The position numbers and the translations under genes were made by a program. 64,000 nucleotides of DNA from Physcomitrium patens (Eukaryota; Streptophyta; Bryopsida; Funariales; Funariaceae). Shown here piece after piece: positions 12,579 to 24,400 of the stretch. Each line of letters begins with the position of its first letter. The first letter of the stretch is position 1. The stretch lies in contig NC_037267.1 of the NCBI RefSeq assembly GCF_000002425.4, positions 5,554,064 to 5,618,063 on the forward strand. The letters run 5' to 3'. A model generated the notes under the pieces. It made no database searches and was not told the origin of the DNA. It saw only the letters and a list, made by a program, of their open reading frames with translations.

Positions 12579-14685
12579 ATGGGTACTGCGCAAAGTCGCG
12601 AAGGCGAGTTGAGGGATACGGACTCCGACTCCGGCACAGAGTCTGGGACGGAATCTGAGACTTCGACCTCTCAATCAAGTGCCACCGATAGCTTCCATTC
12701 AACAAGCGGGGGAGCATCCACGGGGACAGTTTTAGGGACTCCATCGAAATTTAAGAGTGAAGGCGCCACTTCCAAAGCCAAGCCTGATGCTCTGGTTTCC
12801 AAACTTGGTGGTCTTTCCTTGAATAACATGCAGCAGACGATGAACAGAGTGAAATTATACCAACATGTGGGTGGTACCACTCCTGCTGCAAAGTGGGTGC
12901 CAGTAGAGAAACAGATTGGCTATGAGTTTGTACGGGAGGATGAGGAGGATGACGATGGCGAATGGAAGCTCAACACAAAGAATTTCAGGAGTTGGTTACT
13001 CTTAGTTGGGGGGAAATTTGGTGCTCCTGTTGACGACAACTTGCAGGCAAAATTCTTCGACGACCAACTGCGAGTGGACTTCATTTGGAAAGGTGTCTGG
13101 GCCATGAAGTTCATGAATTCAACTGATTACCATACCTTCGTCGAGAAGTACAATAATTGCTTGTTTGAAAATGTTCATGGACTTCCTCCTACGGAAGAAA
13201 ACAAGATCAAAATTTTTGGAAAGGACTTCGTTGTGTGGGCAAGGGGGGAAGCGGAGGATGAATCCATATGGGCAGACGCGGAGAACAATTTTGAAGAGAA
13301 GCAGAAGGCACTTCGCGAGACCTTGCGTGAAAGGGCTATGACCGGAGTGCAGAGTCTAACAATGGGAGCCTTGGATAACAGTTTTCTGGTTGGTAATTCT
13401 GGAATTGAAGTTTTATCGAACCTTTCAGAAGGTGTACATAGTAGGGGCATCACACTTACCCTTGCAAACAATAAGAGTTCTTCGTACCAAACTCCGAAGA
13501 AAGGTATGCTCATTCGTGGTGAGCGGGATATGATGGTCTTAAGTCCACAGGAGCAGGGCGACCCTCATGCCAAAGGAGTGAGTCAGCTTGACCTGACCAC
13601 AGGGAAAACTGTCGCAAATTGGCAGTTCGAGAAGGACGGCACTCCGATCTCTATGCTGGATGTGACAAATGATACAAAATCTTCACAGTTGGATTCTGCA
13701 TCTTCGACATTCCTGGGTTTAGACACTAATCGTCTTGTTCGTTGGGACATGCGTGACCGACATGGTATTGTGCAAGAGGTTGCTAGTCCCGTTTTGAACT
13801 GGACCCAAGGTCACCAGTTCGCACGAGGCACAAATTTTCAGTGCTTCGCTACTACTGGTGATGGGAGTATTGTGGTGGGCTCAAAAGACGGGAAGGTAAG
13901 ACTGTACAGCACTTCGTCAATGAGGCAAGCGAAAACCGCATTCCCAGGTTTGGGATCTCCCATCACCCACGTGGATGTGACTTACGATGGAAAATGGATA
14001 CTTGCAACCACCGATACGTACATGATCCTCATTAGCACAGTGTTTAAGGACAAGAACGGCGAGATGAAGACTGGTTTTACTTCTCGAATGGGAGGGAATA
14101 TTGCTGCTCCACGGCTCTTGAAGTTGAATCCTATTGATGCGCACAATGCAGGCAAGGGACACAAGTTTCACGGAGGCCAATTTTCCTGGGTGAGTCATTG
14201 TAAATCCGTCACTGTTTTGGGTACAGAAATTTTGTGATATTGCAGAGTGGTGTTGAATTCTGCTGCATTAAAACTATATTTCAAGTCATTTTCTATTGGT
14301 AGCGTGTCAAGTGTTTTGAGAGCAGCTGACTTTATCGTTGTGTAGAAAAATCGAATAACTTTGGACTAACTTTGGAATCATTTTGCCATATCAGGTGACG
14401 GAGAGCGGGCAGCTGGAGCGAAACTTGGTGGTCTCTGTAGGGAGTTACACGGTTATCTGGAATTTCAGGCGTGTTAAACAGAGTAATCATGAATGCTATA
14501 GACACGAGAAAGGTCTCAAGAGTTGCTACTGTTACAAAGTTGTGCCGAAAGAGGAATCAATTGTGGAGAGCAGGTTTATGCAGGAAGGACATGCAGGCCT
14601 TGGTAGAGCTCCTTTGGTTGTAGCTACGTCAAAAGATTTCAGTTCATTTAACATCAACGACATGGATAGTCAAGACAGTCAATGA
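12579..14685 (+). CDS. VID27-like WD40/beta-propeller protein
   Basis: There are two exons, 12579-14189 and 14395-14685, giving 633 residues, about the usual size for plant VID27-like proteins. The intron is GT-AG (GTGAGT to ATATCAG) and joins in phase 0 to give GGQFSWVTESGQL. The ATG at 12579 starts MGTAQS, a good N-myristoylation consensus (Gly2, Ser6), so the protein may be lipid-anchored. A Ser/Thr/Asp-rich tail covers residues 10-55. The PH-like VID27 core starts near residue 113 ([12 protein letters not shown]). The C-terminal half is a degenerate beta-propeller with [16 protein letters not shown] and [16 protein letters not shown], and ends in the family block [15 protein letters not shown] and [19 protein letters not shown]. 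Yeast Vid27 is annotated for vacuole import and degradation, but its biochemical role is poorly known. A canonical AATAAA lies at 14703, just past the stop. Confidence 0.94.
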
Positions 14686-15143
14686 GGTGGATCTGTGGCT
14701 TCAATAAATTGGAGTAGTGGCAGCGCGGATCATGGAAGGACTTCGCTGGCTCTCATCTAAGCCTCACTACTCTCGCAAACATCAGCGTTGTAGATAATAG
14801 CATGCTATACGAAAAAGTTTCTTAGAAGAACAAATAACATTTGTCGCTGTCATGGAACTTTATTCAGTCAGTGAATTCGTGGACTTGAAGTATATTGTAG
14901 TGTAGAATACAGAGCGGAAAAATAAAGAACATTCACAGATAGGAGTCAACCTCTGAGACCAGACGATTTTAAGTGTAACTGGCCCTCACAAGTCTTTGTA
15001 AAATTATCCTCCCTTGTAAACCTTCTTTCAAAATCTGAATTTTATCCGATTAGGTTGTTGTTTTGCATCCTCGCCTTGTTAAAGACGAGGATGACTCTAT
15101 TCTATTATGCATGATCATTTTTGTAGATTTTATATGAAAAAAG

Positions 15144-15173
<30 letters not shown>
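15144..15173. repeat. 30-base poly(A) tract
   Basis: An uninterrupted run of A lies about 460 bases past the VID27-like stop. It may be a simple repeat or the tail of an old retroposed sequence. No target-site duplication was recognised around it. Confidence 0.9.
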
Positions 15174-15177
<4 letters not shown>

Positions 15178-16012
15178 ATTACGTTACAAGCATGATGATA
15201 TGAACCCATTTTTGGACAAGGACGTCATCAGTGAGGCTCACACTGACCACCACAAAAATGAATTTTCAGAAGCGAGGTTTGACTCTGAAAACCTTCCAGA
15301 AGGTAACAGTAAATTTTAAAGCAACATGCCAAACTCAAAAATTGCCAAGTTTATCCTTACAAGAAGGTATCACAGGTCAAGAATGTTAGAGAAAAAGTTC
15401 AATAACTGTACAGGAATTTCCAAACAGAAATAAATTCTAATTTTATTTTTATCTGTACACCAAAATGATTGGTGATAGGTTAGTATTCTTTGGCAGTAAT
15501 TGAAAAAGAAATATCTTTTCTCTTAGTAATCATACAAAAGGAGTTTCGATTCAAGATGGTAAAATGTTGCTAGAAAATTACAAGTGTGAGAGTTGAAACA
15601 TCATGATAATAAATTTGATAAATAATATATTTAAAGTAAAAAATAAAAATTAAAAACAAATTAAAAATAAATAAATAAATAATGAACAAAGGTAATTATT
15701 TTGGTGAAAAGTTGTGTCTTTTCAATCAATGGATGCATCTATACTTTTAAACATATTATAATTTTTTATCTAATTTTTTAATGCATACATAATTTAAAGA
15801 GCAAAAGTTACATATTATTATGTAATATGTTAAATTGCAAAACCCTGTATAGCACAAATTTCATAAATTGAATTCAATTAGATTATATAAAGAAGAATCA
15901 CAATGTTAGATTATTTGGTCTTTAGCCTAGATAGAAACTTAAATGGAAATAAAAGAATTAAAACATTAAAAAGAAATAAAAACATATACATATAACATTA
16001 AGAATATTTTGG

Positions 16013-16038
<26 letters not shown>
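16013..16038. repeat. (AT)13 microsatellite
   Basis: A perfect dinucleotide run in AT-rich spacer. Confidence 0.95.
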
Positions 16039-16044
<6 letters not shown>

Positions 16045-16625
16045 TCATCAAATTATTATAGTTTTACAAGTTTATCAACTTTCAAATTAGAAATGAAGTA
16101 AATGGTTTTAAAAAATTGCAAAGATAAATAGCTTAATACAAAATTTACAAATAAAATAAAATAAATATGATTATGAACTTTAACATCTTCTACAAATTGT
16201 ATCTTTCTAAAACCTTTATAATTTATAAAACACTTTGATGATATTCTTAAAAAAACTTTAAAGAATATAAAATAATATTTTTGCATTAAAATCATTGAAG
16301 AAAATTCTAAGAAGAGCTTCTTCCACTAGCTTTGTTCACATGTTATGTTAATACTATTTTGAGAAGCTTTATTAACAAGATAGGTAACAATCTTGTTAGA
16401 TACCATCTCTAAAAAGATTATTTTTGTCACTAAACTAACAAGGCGCTTTTAGCTTCGACCAAATTTTTCTTATTTTATAAACAATTTAACTATAAATATA
16501 TTATATTGAGACTATCTATAGTTTTATTAGTAAGAAAAATTAATTGTTTTTTTATCTAGTATTTATCCAATTCATTTATGTTTATACAATAATTATTAGA
16601 ATAGCATTAGCCAAACAATTTAAAT

Positions 16626-16627
<2 letters not shown>

Positions 16628-16659
<32 letters not shown>
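16628..16659. repeat. (TA)16 microsatellite
   Basis: A perfect dinucleotide run in AT-rich spacer. Confidence 0.95.
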
Positions 16660-16665
<6 letters not shown>

Positions 16666-18570
16666 CATATATGTTTATACTTTGTTAAGATAAAGTAGGT
16701 AAACTATATTCATATACAATTTTCTAGTATTTATAGAAAACTAACTAGCTTAAGCTTAAATTAAAGTTTTTTTCTTCATTAAGAATTTGATTGTAGATGC
16801 TGTTATTTTTCATATAATTCTTTTAACTAAGGTTATACAACTATTAAATAAAGAATCAAATATTTTTTTATTTTTTATTTTTTAAAAAAATCATACATAT
16901 GTATACATTAAAAAAATCAATTGAAATTTTACCTAATTAGTGACAAAGTGGAATATTTATTTTTATCAAAAAAATTTAAATTTTATTCTATAATAAAATT
17001 TTAATAAATTTCTTTATTACTATATATATATATTTATAAATTTATAATTTTATAATTATTAATATTTGATAATATTTTTAATTAAATATTTTATCCTAAG
17101 AAATAAAATTAAAATACATTTATTTAATCAAAAAAATCTTGTATTATACAAATTATTGAGTTTAATGAAACTAGAACTAATCTTAATAATTTTGCTATTC
17201 TTGTGTAGTCATTCTAAATTTTTAATCCTAAAAATATTTTTTAGTGTTTACATTTTTAATACTAAAAAACATACATTAAATCACAAAAAATATATATTCA
17301 AATAATGTTCTATATGTCGAAGATAATAAGATATTTATTGTGATATATTGATGTATAAAATAAATTCTTTATTCTTAACACAAGGAAAACACTCTTATTT
17401 ATACAGAGTATTAATATTTAATAGTGCTATTACTTTATCAAATAAAATCTGTTATAATTTTACAATTGCAGCTAATAAAGCATATATTATTTTCTACATA
17501 ATGCTACTAACATAGAAATATTAATATTTGAGCATATATATATTTTTATTAGTGACTAAATAAAAAATTGTAATATTTATGCATAATTGTGTTCCATGAA
17601 AATGCAACATGTATATTATCCTTACAGATGTTATCATTTAAAAGATAAATAATAATAGCTGTAATAATCCCATTTGATGTAATGTTTTGTTGTCTTTCTA
17701 AATAGATTACTGTTTTAAATATTTTACATATCATTTTGTGTTTTTTTTAAAATGTATATATCCACGTATAAAATAATTAAATTTAGATATATAAAAATTT
17801 ATCTTATTATATTTTAATTGTTGCTTAAATATGTAAAGATTGCTAGTATAGTCAATATTATTGAAAAAGTTATTAAAAATATTACTAAAACATGTTCTTC
17901 CAAACATTTAGAGTTTTTAAAAAGTTTTTTTCTATTGATGTTTTTAGTTGTCATTACTAGTGATGCATAATTTCTTATTAGTTTTTTAAATTTTAGTTAA
18001 TTTTTATTTTATTTATTAATTAATTTTCTTATTAAAAACAAGCACTAATTTAAGATTCTATTTTATATTTTTAGCCGAAAAATGACTGTCTATAAATAGT
18101 AATTAAAAAATATAATATGATAAATTATTTATAGATGAATTGGTTGCGTGCACAAAAATAAAAGAAAAAAAAACAATATGATAGAATTTTTTCTATACGA
18201 TGTAATCATTGGTTAAATGTTTAAGTTTTTATTTATCTCATTATTTAGAGTAGCGCTATTTTTGGGGGATTTATTGTTATTTTATTTATAAAATAATCCC
18301 TAAAATCTGCAAGAAAAATTTAACATCAAATTTGAATTAACTTTTACAATTATAGTTACTTTATTTGCTTGATTGCATAATGATTGCATAAGAAATATGG
18401 GCGAAATAAAATAGCTAAAAAAGAAATTAGAGCACCACATTTATTTGTCTGTATATTTTTTATTATTAAAAAATATTACATTCTATTCAATTACAGGCCC
18501 ACTTAAATTGACAAATTATTCATTTGCACTAATATTTGTTTAATTATAGACCACATCAATATCTCAGTGT

Positions 18571-18578
<8 letters not shown>

Positions 18579-18619
<41 letters not shown>
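18579..18619. repeat. (AT)n(AC)n microsatellite
   Basis: An AT run passes directly into an AC run, just before composition changes toward the SPK1 promoter region. Confidence 0.95.
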
Positions 18620-18779
18620 AAAGAAAAGTTTGTGAAGATTTTGAGAGAATAATACATGGGTGTTATATTCCCACTAGGCACCCAAAGGAAGACAACTTAG
18701 GAATCCATAATAAGGGAGCAGAAGCCGATGAGTTTCATCACTCGAATGAACGTGGTCCACATAACCACGAACACATGAC

Positions 18780-19160
18780 GCATTGAGCTCATGACGCCCA
18801 CTTTCATGTCGCGGCACCTGATTTCAAGACAAGATTTTAGGTGGAGCCCGTCATCGAACGGGCCATGGTGGAGCATGGAGCATCGGATGGCGGAGGGCCT
18901 GCCGGGTGGGAGGAGGCTGTGCCGCGTCAGCAGGGGGCGGGGTTGCCAAGTAGGGGAGAGCCAGCCAGGTAGGCAGCCTTCCGGACGTGGCGGGAGGGAT
19001 GGCGGGAGGGAGCCGTGGCTTGCTTGCTTGTCTTGTCTTCGCTTTGACTCGAGGCGAGTAGGCAGTCAGTCTCACAGCCAGCGCACACGCTCATACCCTC
19101 CTATACCCGATCACCGTGTAGCGCCTCCCCACCATCGCCGTTTGAATGCTGTGTAGTTTT
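18780..19160 (+). promoter_or_regulatory. GC-rich island upstream of SPK1, probable promoter or start of the leader
   Basis: This is an abrupt GC-rich and CpG-rich patch between AT-rich spacer and the SPK1 leader, with GGGCGGGG near 18935 and GGCGGGAGGG-type repeats around 18980-19010. Both strands carry chance open frames because stops are rare in GC-rich DNA, so I do not call a gene. Its position about 2.5 kb ahead of the SPK1 coding start suits a promoter or transcription start region. Confidence 0.4.
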
Positions 19161-19306
19161 TTCTTGTTTCGTTTTTTGTTGCAATGCTTGTATTGCAGAT
19201 TCTCGCAGCACCCAGAGACTAGTGGGAGCCAGGAGTTGTGAGGAACTCAAGTTGTTGAGTTTCTCTCGTTTTTCCGAGCCGGAGTTTTAGTGTATACATA
19301 TACATA

Positions 19307-19311
<5 letters not shown>

Positions 19312-19341
<30 letters not shown>
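19312..19341. repeat. (AT)15 microsatellite in the SPK1 leader
   Basis: A dinucleotide run between the GC-rich island and the rest of the leader. Confidence 0.95.
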
Positions 19342-19345
<4 letters not shown>

Positions 19346-19493
19346 TTAGTGATGAGACGAGTTGGTGTTGTGTGCGTAGAAGGCCCGTGGCGTTGGAGAG
19401 AGAGAGAGGGACAAGGCGTTGTTCAGAATTCAGGTTGAATTGGTGTTGTTGATCGTAGGGCGGGGAGATCGTTGTTGATATCTCTGGTTGTAC

Positions 19494-19494
<1 letters not shown>

Positions 19495-19524
<30 letters not shown>
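19495..19524. repeat. (GT)15 microsatellite in the SPK1 leader
   Basis: A perfect GT run. The opposite strand reads AC, so it may be Z-DNA prone. Confidence 0.95.
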
Positions 19525-19525
<1 letters not shown>

Positions 19526-20725
19526 GTTGAATGAGAGCTCGTGCATGGATTTCGAGCGTTTTTCGATTACGAGGGAAGCGGTCGCAGATCTGAGTTTGGA
19601 GTGTGACGTTCGATGAGCTTTGTTGTTGGTGGTGGGCGAGTTATGATTTCGGTGGCAGAGGAAATGTAGCTGTTTCGACGTTCTGTTGGGACATTGGATC
19701 CATGCTGGTAAGGTGCTAGGTTCCTTTGATGTGGTTGCAACGCTTGGAATGTCACATCGCTTAGAGTGAGGCGCAGATCCGTGTTTTGGACTTCCGAGCT
19801 ATTTTTATTTTCACATTTCAAATGGCTACGTGTTACTGCGATCACGGATCTCATATTTCGGGGTACTTTTGAAGCGAGGAACATGGTGGCAGTCACTGTG
19901 ATTTTTGGATTAAGGTAGTAAAGAAGTGCGCAGGCAGAATGTCTGGTAGCAGAACTGTTATTGCAGTAGCTGCGATTAAACCGTGGCTATTCAAGGGAAG
20001 TAGAAGCTATCTTGGTAGCGGCACTGTAAGTTGATGTTTCGACTCTGAGATTCGGCGGCTTACCATTGACCAAGTGACCACAGACTGCGAAGTGTCTCAC
20101 TTCTCAAAATTTCCTATCGCAGGGATGTACGACTTCGTGATATCACTCCTGTGCGATGTGAATGCCTCGAATGGATGAGGTGCAGCAACATCGCTTTGAA
20201 ATGCAGAGGCTTCTCGAATGCCTGTACCGTTTTCCGAGCATTTGGATGCATTTATATTGGAACTCAGTTTACACGAGAGTGCAATTTGGGACTGGCGCAT
20301 ACGAATCGGACAAAGGAATTCAACCGTATGATTGACTCTCATTAACGCAATCTTGTGGGGAGGAATAGAAGCAAACAGTAGCATTCATTTGGATCCCGTG
20401 TCACTTAAAGGAAAAGCATAGAGGAGTTTCTTGTATCGGTGGTCGGGGAAAATCTATGGAAGTATACAGTAGGTACCCAGATCGTAAACCTAGTGTTATT
20501 AGGATGCAGGTGTACAGCAGGGGCTAAGAGCGTGATTTGCGCTATGTCTTCAAAGCCCCGCCTGGGATGAGAAATTTAGTATCAAAGGTGGGCGTTGGCA
20601 ACTAGCGATTCTTGCATTGTGAGCTTGAAAGCATGACAAAATTTCCAACTTTGTAAAGCATCTGAAAGGATTGAGGGTCGATTGCTTTGAGGTGCACTCA
20701 AGGTGTGTGAAGCGAAGGAGTTTCA

Positions 20726-20836
20726 ATGGCTCTAACCTTTATTGATTCTACCAAACTTAGTGGGAGAGATTATTTCTCAGACAGCGGCAGAGATTATGAA
20801 GACCTTTCAAGCCTTTCCATCCTTTCCTCGAGAATG
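20726..20836 (+). other. Possible alternative first coding exon of SPK1, or upstream ORF
   Basis: An ATG opens 37 codons (MALTFIDSTKLSGRDYFSDS at the start) that end exactly at a donor-like ATG|GTAATT. Joining this to the acceptor at 21452 keeps phase 0 and runs through Gly into the SPK1 ATG, which would add 38 residues to the N-terminus. As I recall it, Arabidopsis SPK1 starts near the downstream Met and has no counterpart. If the intron is not used in this way, the frame is an upstream ORF that ends at 20914. Confidence 0.4.
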
Positions 20837-21455
20837 GTAATTCTACGATCAATCTTTTTCATCTCGGTTCATGATATCTCTCTCTTCCTTTCAGTTGTTA
20901 AACCTTCAATGTAATCACTTGTAGGAATATTGATCTCATAATTGAAGTGTGAAGTTTTAGGAGGATTTCTTACGGGTCAAAGACTTGTGGTAGTGCGTGC
21001 TGTTGATACGAACCACTTCTGACTTACCTCATTTTTTTGTTTTGTTTCTGCAAATAGTACTTTTTTGATTGCCTTTCATCTTCTTGGCTGCCTGTCCACT
21101 CTTTCATTTGTTAGCATGCTTCTTGACAGTACATCCTGTCGTTGTGCGAACCGCTCGATCGGTTCCTCCTGCTAACCTAGTGTCCTGAAGGCCCCTGCTA
21201 GCTCGTGTTCTCTTCTCTGGTTACGATTAGGGTTTACACAAAAGGATATATCATTAAAAGACATATTGTGTCACAAAGTGTGCTGCGTTATGAAGTTTCC
21301 CAATTTTAATTATTATTATAATTATTTTTTGTATTGCATTTCTCTGTGAGAAACTGGAAAAGTTACGTTTTGACTACCCCTCTACTGATGCAAGACCACT
21401 GACATACATCTTTTGGCTCAAGACAATCTTATTTCTGTTGAACGATGTGCAGGGT

Positions 21456-24400
21456 ATGAGTGAAAATGGGTTAAACGGGCCGCATTTCAAGCGTGTGGTG
21501 CGCCGATCTTCCAGTCAGAGTTTGGATATAGATCCTTTGGTACGTATCTTATAAATTCTTTTGCTGTTAGATACTTTGGATGACACTGAAGTCTTCACGA
21601 TCGATTTCATTTTCATAGTATATAATCTCGTTTTCAATGTTCATGCTGTATTTGACTTTGAAGGTGGGTGTTACAGCTGAGCGGTAATTTGGATAGCTAT
21701 CCTCATTTGAAGGAACTGCTACAGAGCTATAAAGCAGAGTGGGTTAAAGATGACAACAAGTATGGGCGTTATGATGCTGTGCTGCCACCTGTATTTGAGT
21801 CACAAGTTTTCGAAAGTCCTGATACAGATGTAGAGACAGGCAAGTTAGCAAAATAGACTTCATTCTTTTAAAGTGTTAGCATGTCTAGGTTGATTTTTGT
21901 GTTTCAAGATGGGCAATTACCTGTAATTCTATCTTGTCCCCCACAAACGTTTTTTCTGATTTTCGTGAAAAGAAGAAGGAAATCAGTATTGGTGCTTTTG
22001 TTCTGGCAGAGTTGCGCCTTGCAACAAGGGGCCGGTATGTTGACGAGGAAGAGGTTAGCACTTCGGGAAGGCTCTCATCAGAAAGCGACCCAGATGCTGT
22101 TTATGCTAAAAAGGTTTGTAGTCGATAGCTGGATTTCGACACCCCATTCGTTTTCATTTTTTCCAGTTCTGGAAGAGTACACCTAGCCATCGAGAAATGG
22201 AGTTGAAAGTCAGGTGCTTCGGTGTCTAAAATGAGCAGTTGAAAAGTTGATATTGATTCGTTCGTTCGTCCGTTATTATTATTATTATTATTATTATTAT
22301 TTATTTTTATAAATTTTTTGAGCTGTATTCTTTAAGATCCGTGCCTTTCTCTTACATTGTTACGTTTCTGGTCTTTCTCACAATTGACATTTTGCCTCGC
22401 AGCACTATGGGGGGCCTCCATTACCTTGCTATTATCCTGTTTTCAATTGGCATGCAGAGAGATCTGCTATCTTTGGTCAAAGGACACCAGAGCTACCACC
22501 TTCACTCTCTACCAGGTCGACTCTTGTCAATAGCTGTTAGATCTAGTCTGATTTTGATTTGAACGCAATGGACTTGATCTATGTGCTCGTTTATGAGCTA
22601 TGTATTTAACTCTTTTATGCACTCTATTCGATTGTTATGTTGCAGTGGATTGAAGATTTCCGTGAAGCTTGTTTCGCTCGCTATGCAAGCTGGACTTGTT
22701 GGTAGGTTCTGAACCCAGAGGAAACCTGCAAGCCATTGAGTATTGTGGTACCTATAGCATTACCTTGTGGGCTTACATCTTTCTTCAGACGGCTTTAAAT
22801 CTCTGGAAGTGTGTGCAGAACCCGTGTATGGAACCATGTGTCTGTACAACAAGGAAAAACGTGAAAAGCTTTCAGAAGACTTTCACTTTCGATTCCTACC
22901 TTCAGAATTTCTGGATGTAAGAGCAGTCTTTTCTTTAATGTTTCGCAAAACTTGTTGATTACTTGGTCAACATTGTGGTCAAAGCGGAGATGTCATTCAT
23001 TATTATTCTCGCAGCTTTGGAGTGTTTTCACTTTCTATGGAATATGGCAGGACAATTGTGGAGGTCAAAGGAGTGTTCTTTTCTCATTGGAAGCTGGTTC
23101 CCCAGCCATTTGTTTACTTATTCAATTTGAAAAACATGTGACTGAGGAAGGAGGAGTTTCTCCATCTGTGTATACCCGCAAAGAACCTGTGAGTAATAAT
23201 TTCAGTTCACTTTTCATGGTTTCTAATACCTGTTTGTTTAGTATAAATTTCTGGCGTTTTTGGCTTTTAAAGGTAAGTTAGTTCCTACCTTTTTGTCGCT
23301 ATGTGCTGAAATTTATTGAACAATGCATTACTTTTCGTGAAAGTTGACTCGATTGAATCTGATCACCTGCTCATACTACCACCACCACCACCACCATGGC
23401 TACACAGTATTGATTTCCAGCGATGAAGTCAGGTTTGCTTGCAAAGTTCTGATCTTGCATTGTGGATGCGCATCAGGCATATCTATCGGAACGGGAAAAG
23501 CAGAAGCTGCAAGTTTGGGCACGAGTGATGCCTTTCAGGGAGCCATTTGCTTGGGCTACAGTTTCGCTTTTTGACTCTAGTGTTACTGGAGGTGTCGGGG
23601 GTTTTACATCACCAAGCAGTCCATTACCTTCTAGTTTGTTGGGATCTGGACTAATGGAAGCAGCCGTAGACATTGACGGACAGTTAATTGCAAGTGCCGA
23701 TTCAAAGCATCATGAGTCTAGGCATCATGAACCTGTCCTTGTCGATGTACCTGGACTGAATCGTGTGAAGGAGAACTACATGGAGGAGACTCTGCTGGTT
23801 TATACACTGCAATCCTCTTTGGGACTTGGTTGATGCTTTATAATTTTTTATAAATAGTTCATCAGCGGTGATTTTCCTCTTCAAATTGATGTAGTTCCGT
23901 GTGTCTTTATTTACTGTATGTCAGTCTTTATCTTCTGGATGTTCTTATACCTATGCGCATGCGTTGGCTCACAGGATCCGAAACGCCTAACGCACAAGCC
24001 GGTAAAGGCAACCCTGCGTCTTGAAGTGGAGAGGGTATCACAAGAAGACGTGGAACGAGGTTCTTTATCTGAATGTGGCAGTTTTAGCAATAGTTCAATA
24101 GATGGGGAGGGCAGAGAGTCGTCACTGCCCAGGCATTTACGACATGCTTCTTCCGGTTACTCGAGAGGAGCTTTAAGTGGACGTCTCAAGTTGAGTTCCA
24201 TGGATAAGCGTCGACTTGCACATTCTGTCAGCGCAAACAGCTTCGACTTTCCTCGTCCTCAGGTACATATCAGAGCTCAAGCTATTATTTGCTTAAATGC
24301 AATGTCCTGTGCTCTCTTTGATTCCTCTGTACAGCTTGGCTTTGGTTGCTTTATTGCATGTTGACCTTCATTGAACCTCTTCGTTCAGGAACTAATCAGT

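Larger units (their letters stand above)
14686..18650. other. 3' flank of the VID27-like gene and AT-rich spacer
   Basis: The first 400 bases are probably 3' untranslated and flanking DNA, with an AATAAA at 14703. A 30-base poly(A) run lies at 15144-15173. Beyond 15.6 kb the DNA is strongly AT-rich, with only chance frames. It carries (AT)13 at 16013-16038, (TA)16 at 16628-16659 and a compound (AT)n(AC)n at 18579-18619. I see no transposon protein remains here, unlike the other AT-rich blocks. Confidence 0.6.
19161..20725 (+). other. Probable SPK1 5' leader with introns
   Basis: This stretch has gene-like base composition but no convincing coding frame. It carries a (TA)n tract at 19312-19341, a GAGAGAGAG run near 19398 and (GT)15 at 19495-19524. 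The SPK1 ATG at 21456 sits three bases after a splice acceptor, so the leader must contain at least one intron and start well upstream. Confidence 0.45.

Noticed and set aside
18791..19156. 121-codon frame in the GC-rich island
   Set aside because: GC-rich DNA lacks stops on several frames. The product is low-complexity, and the reverse strand is open too.
23378..23396. (ACC)n run in SPK1 intron 7, encoding a His stretch in one frame
   Set aside because: It lies inside an intron, since the exon 7-8 junction is fixed by conserved text on both sides.
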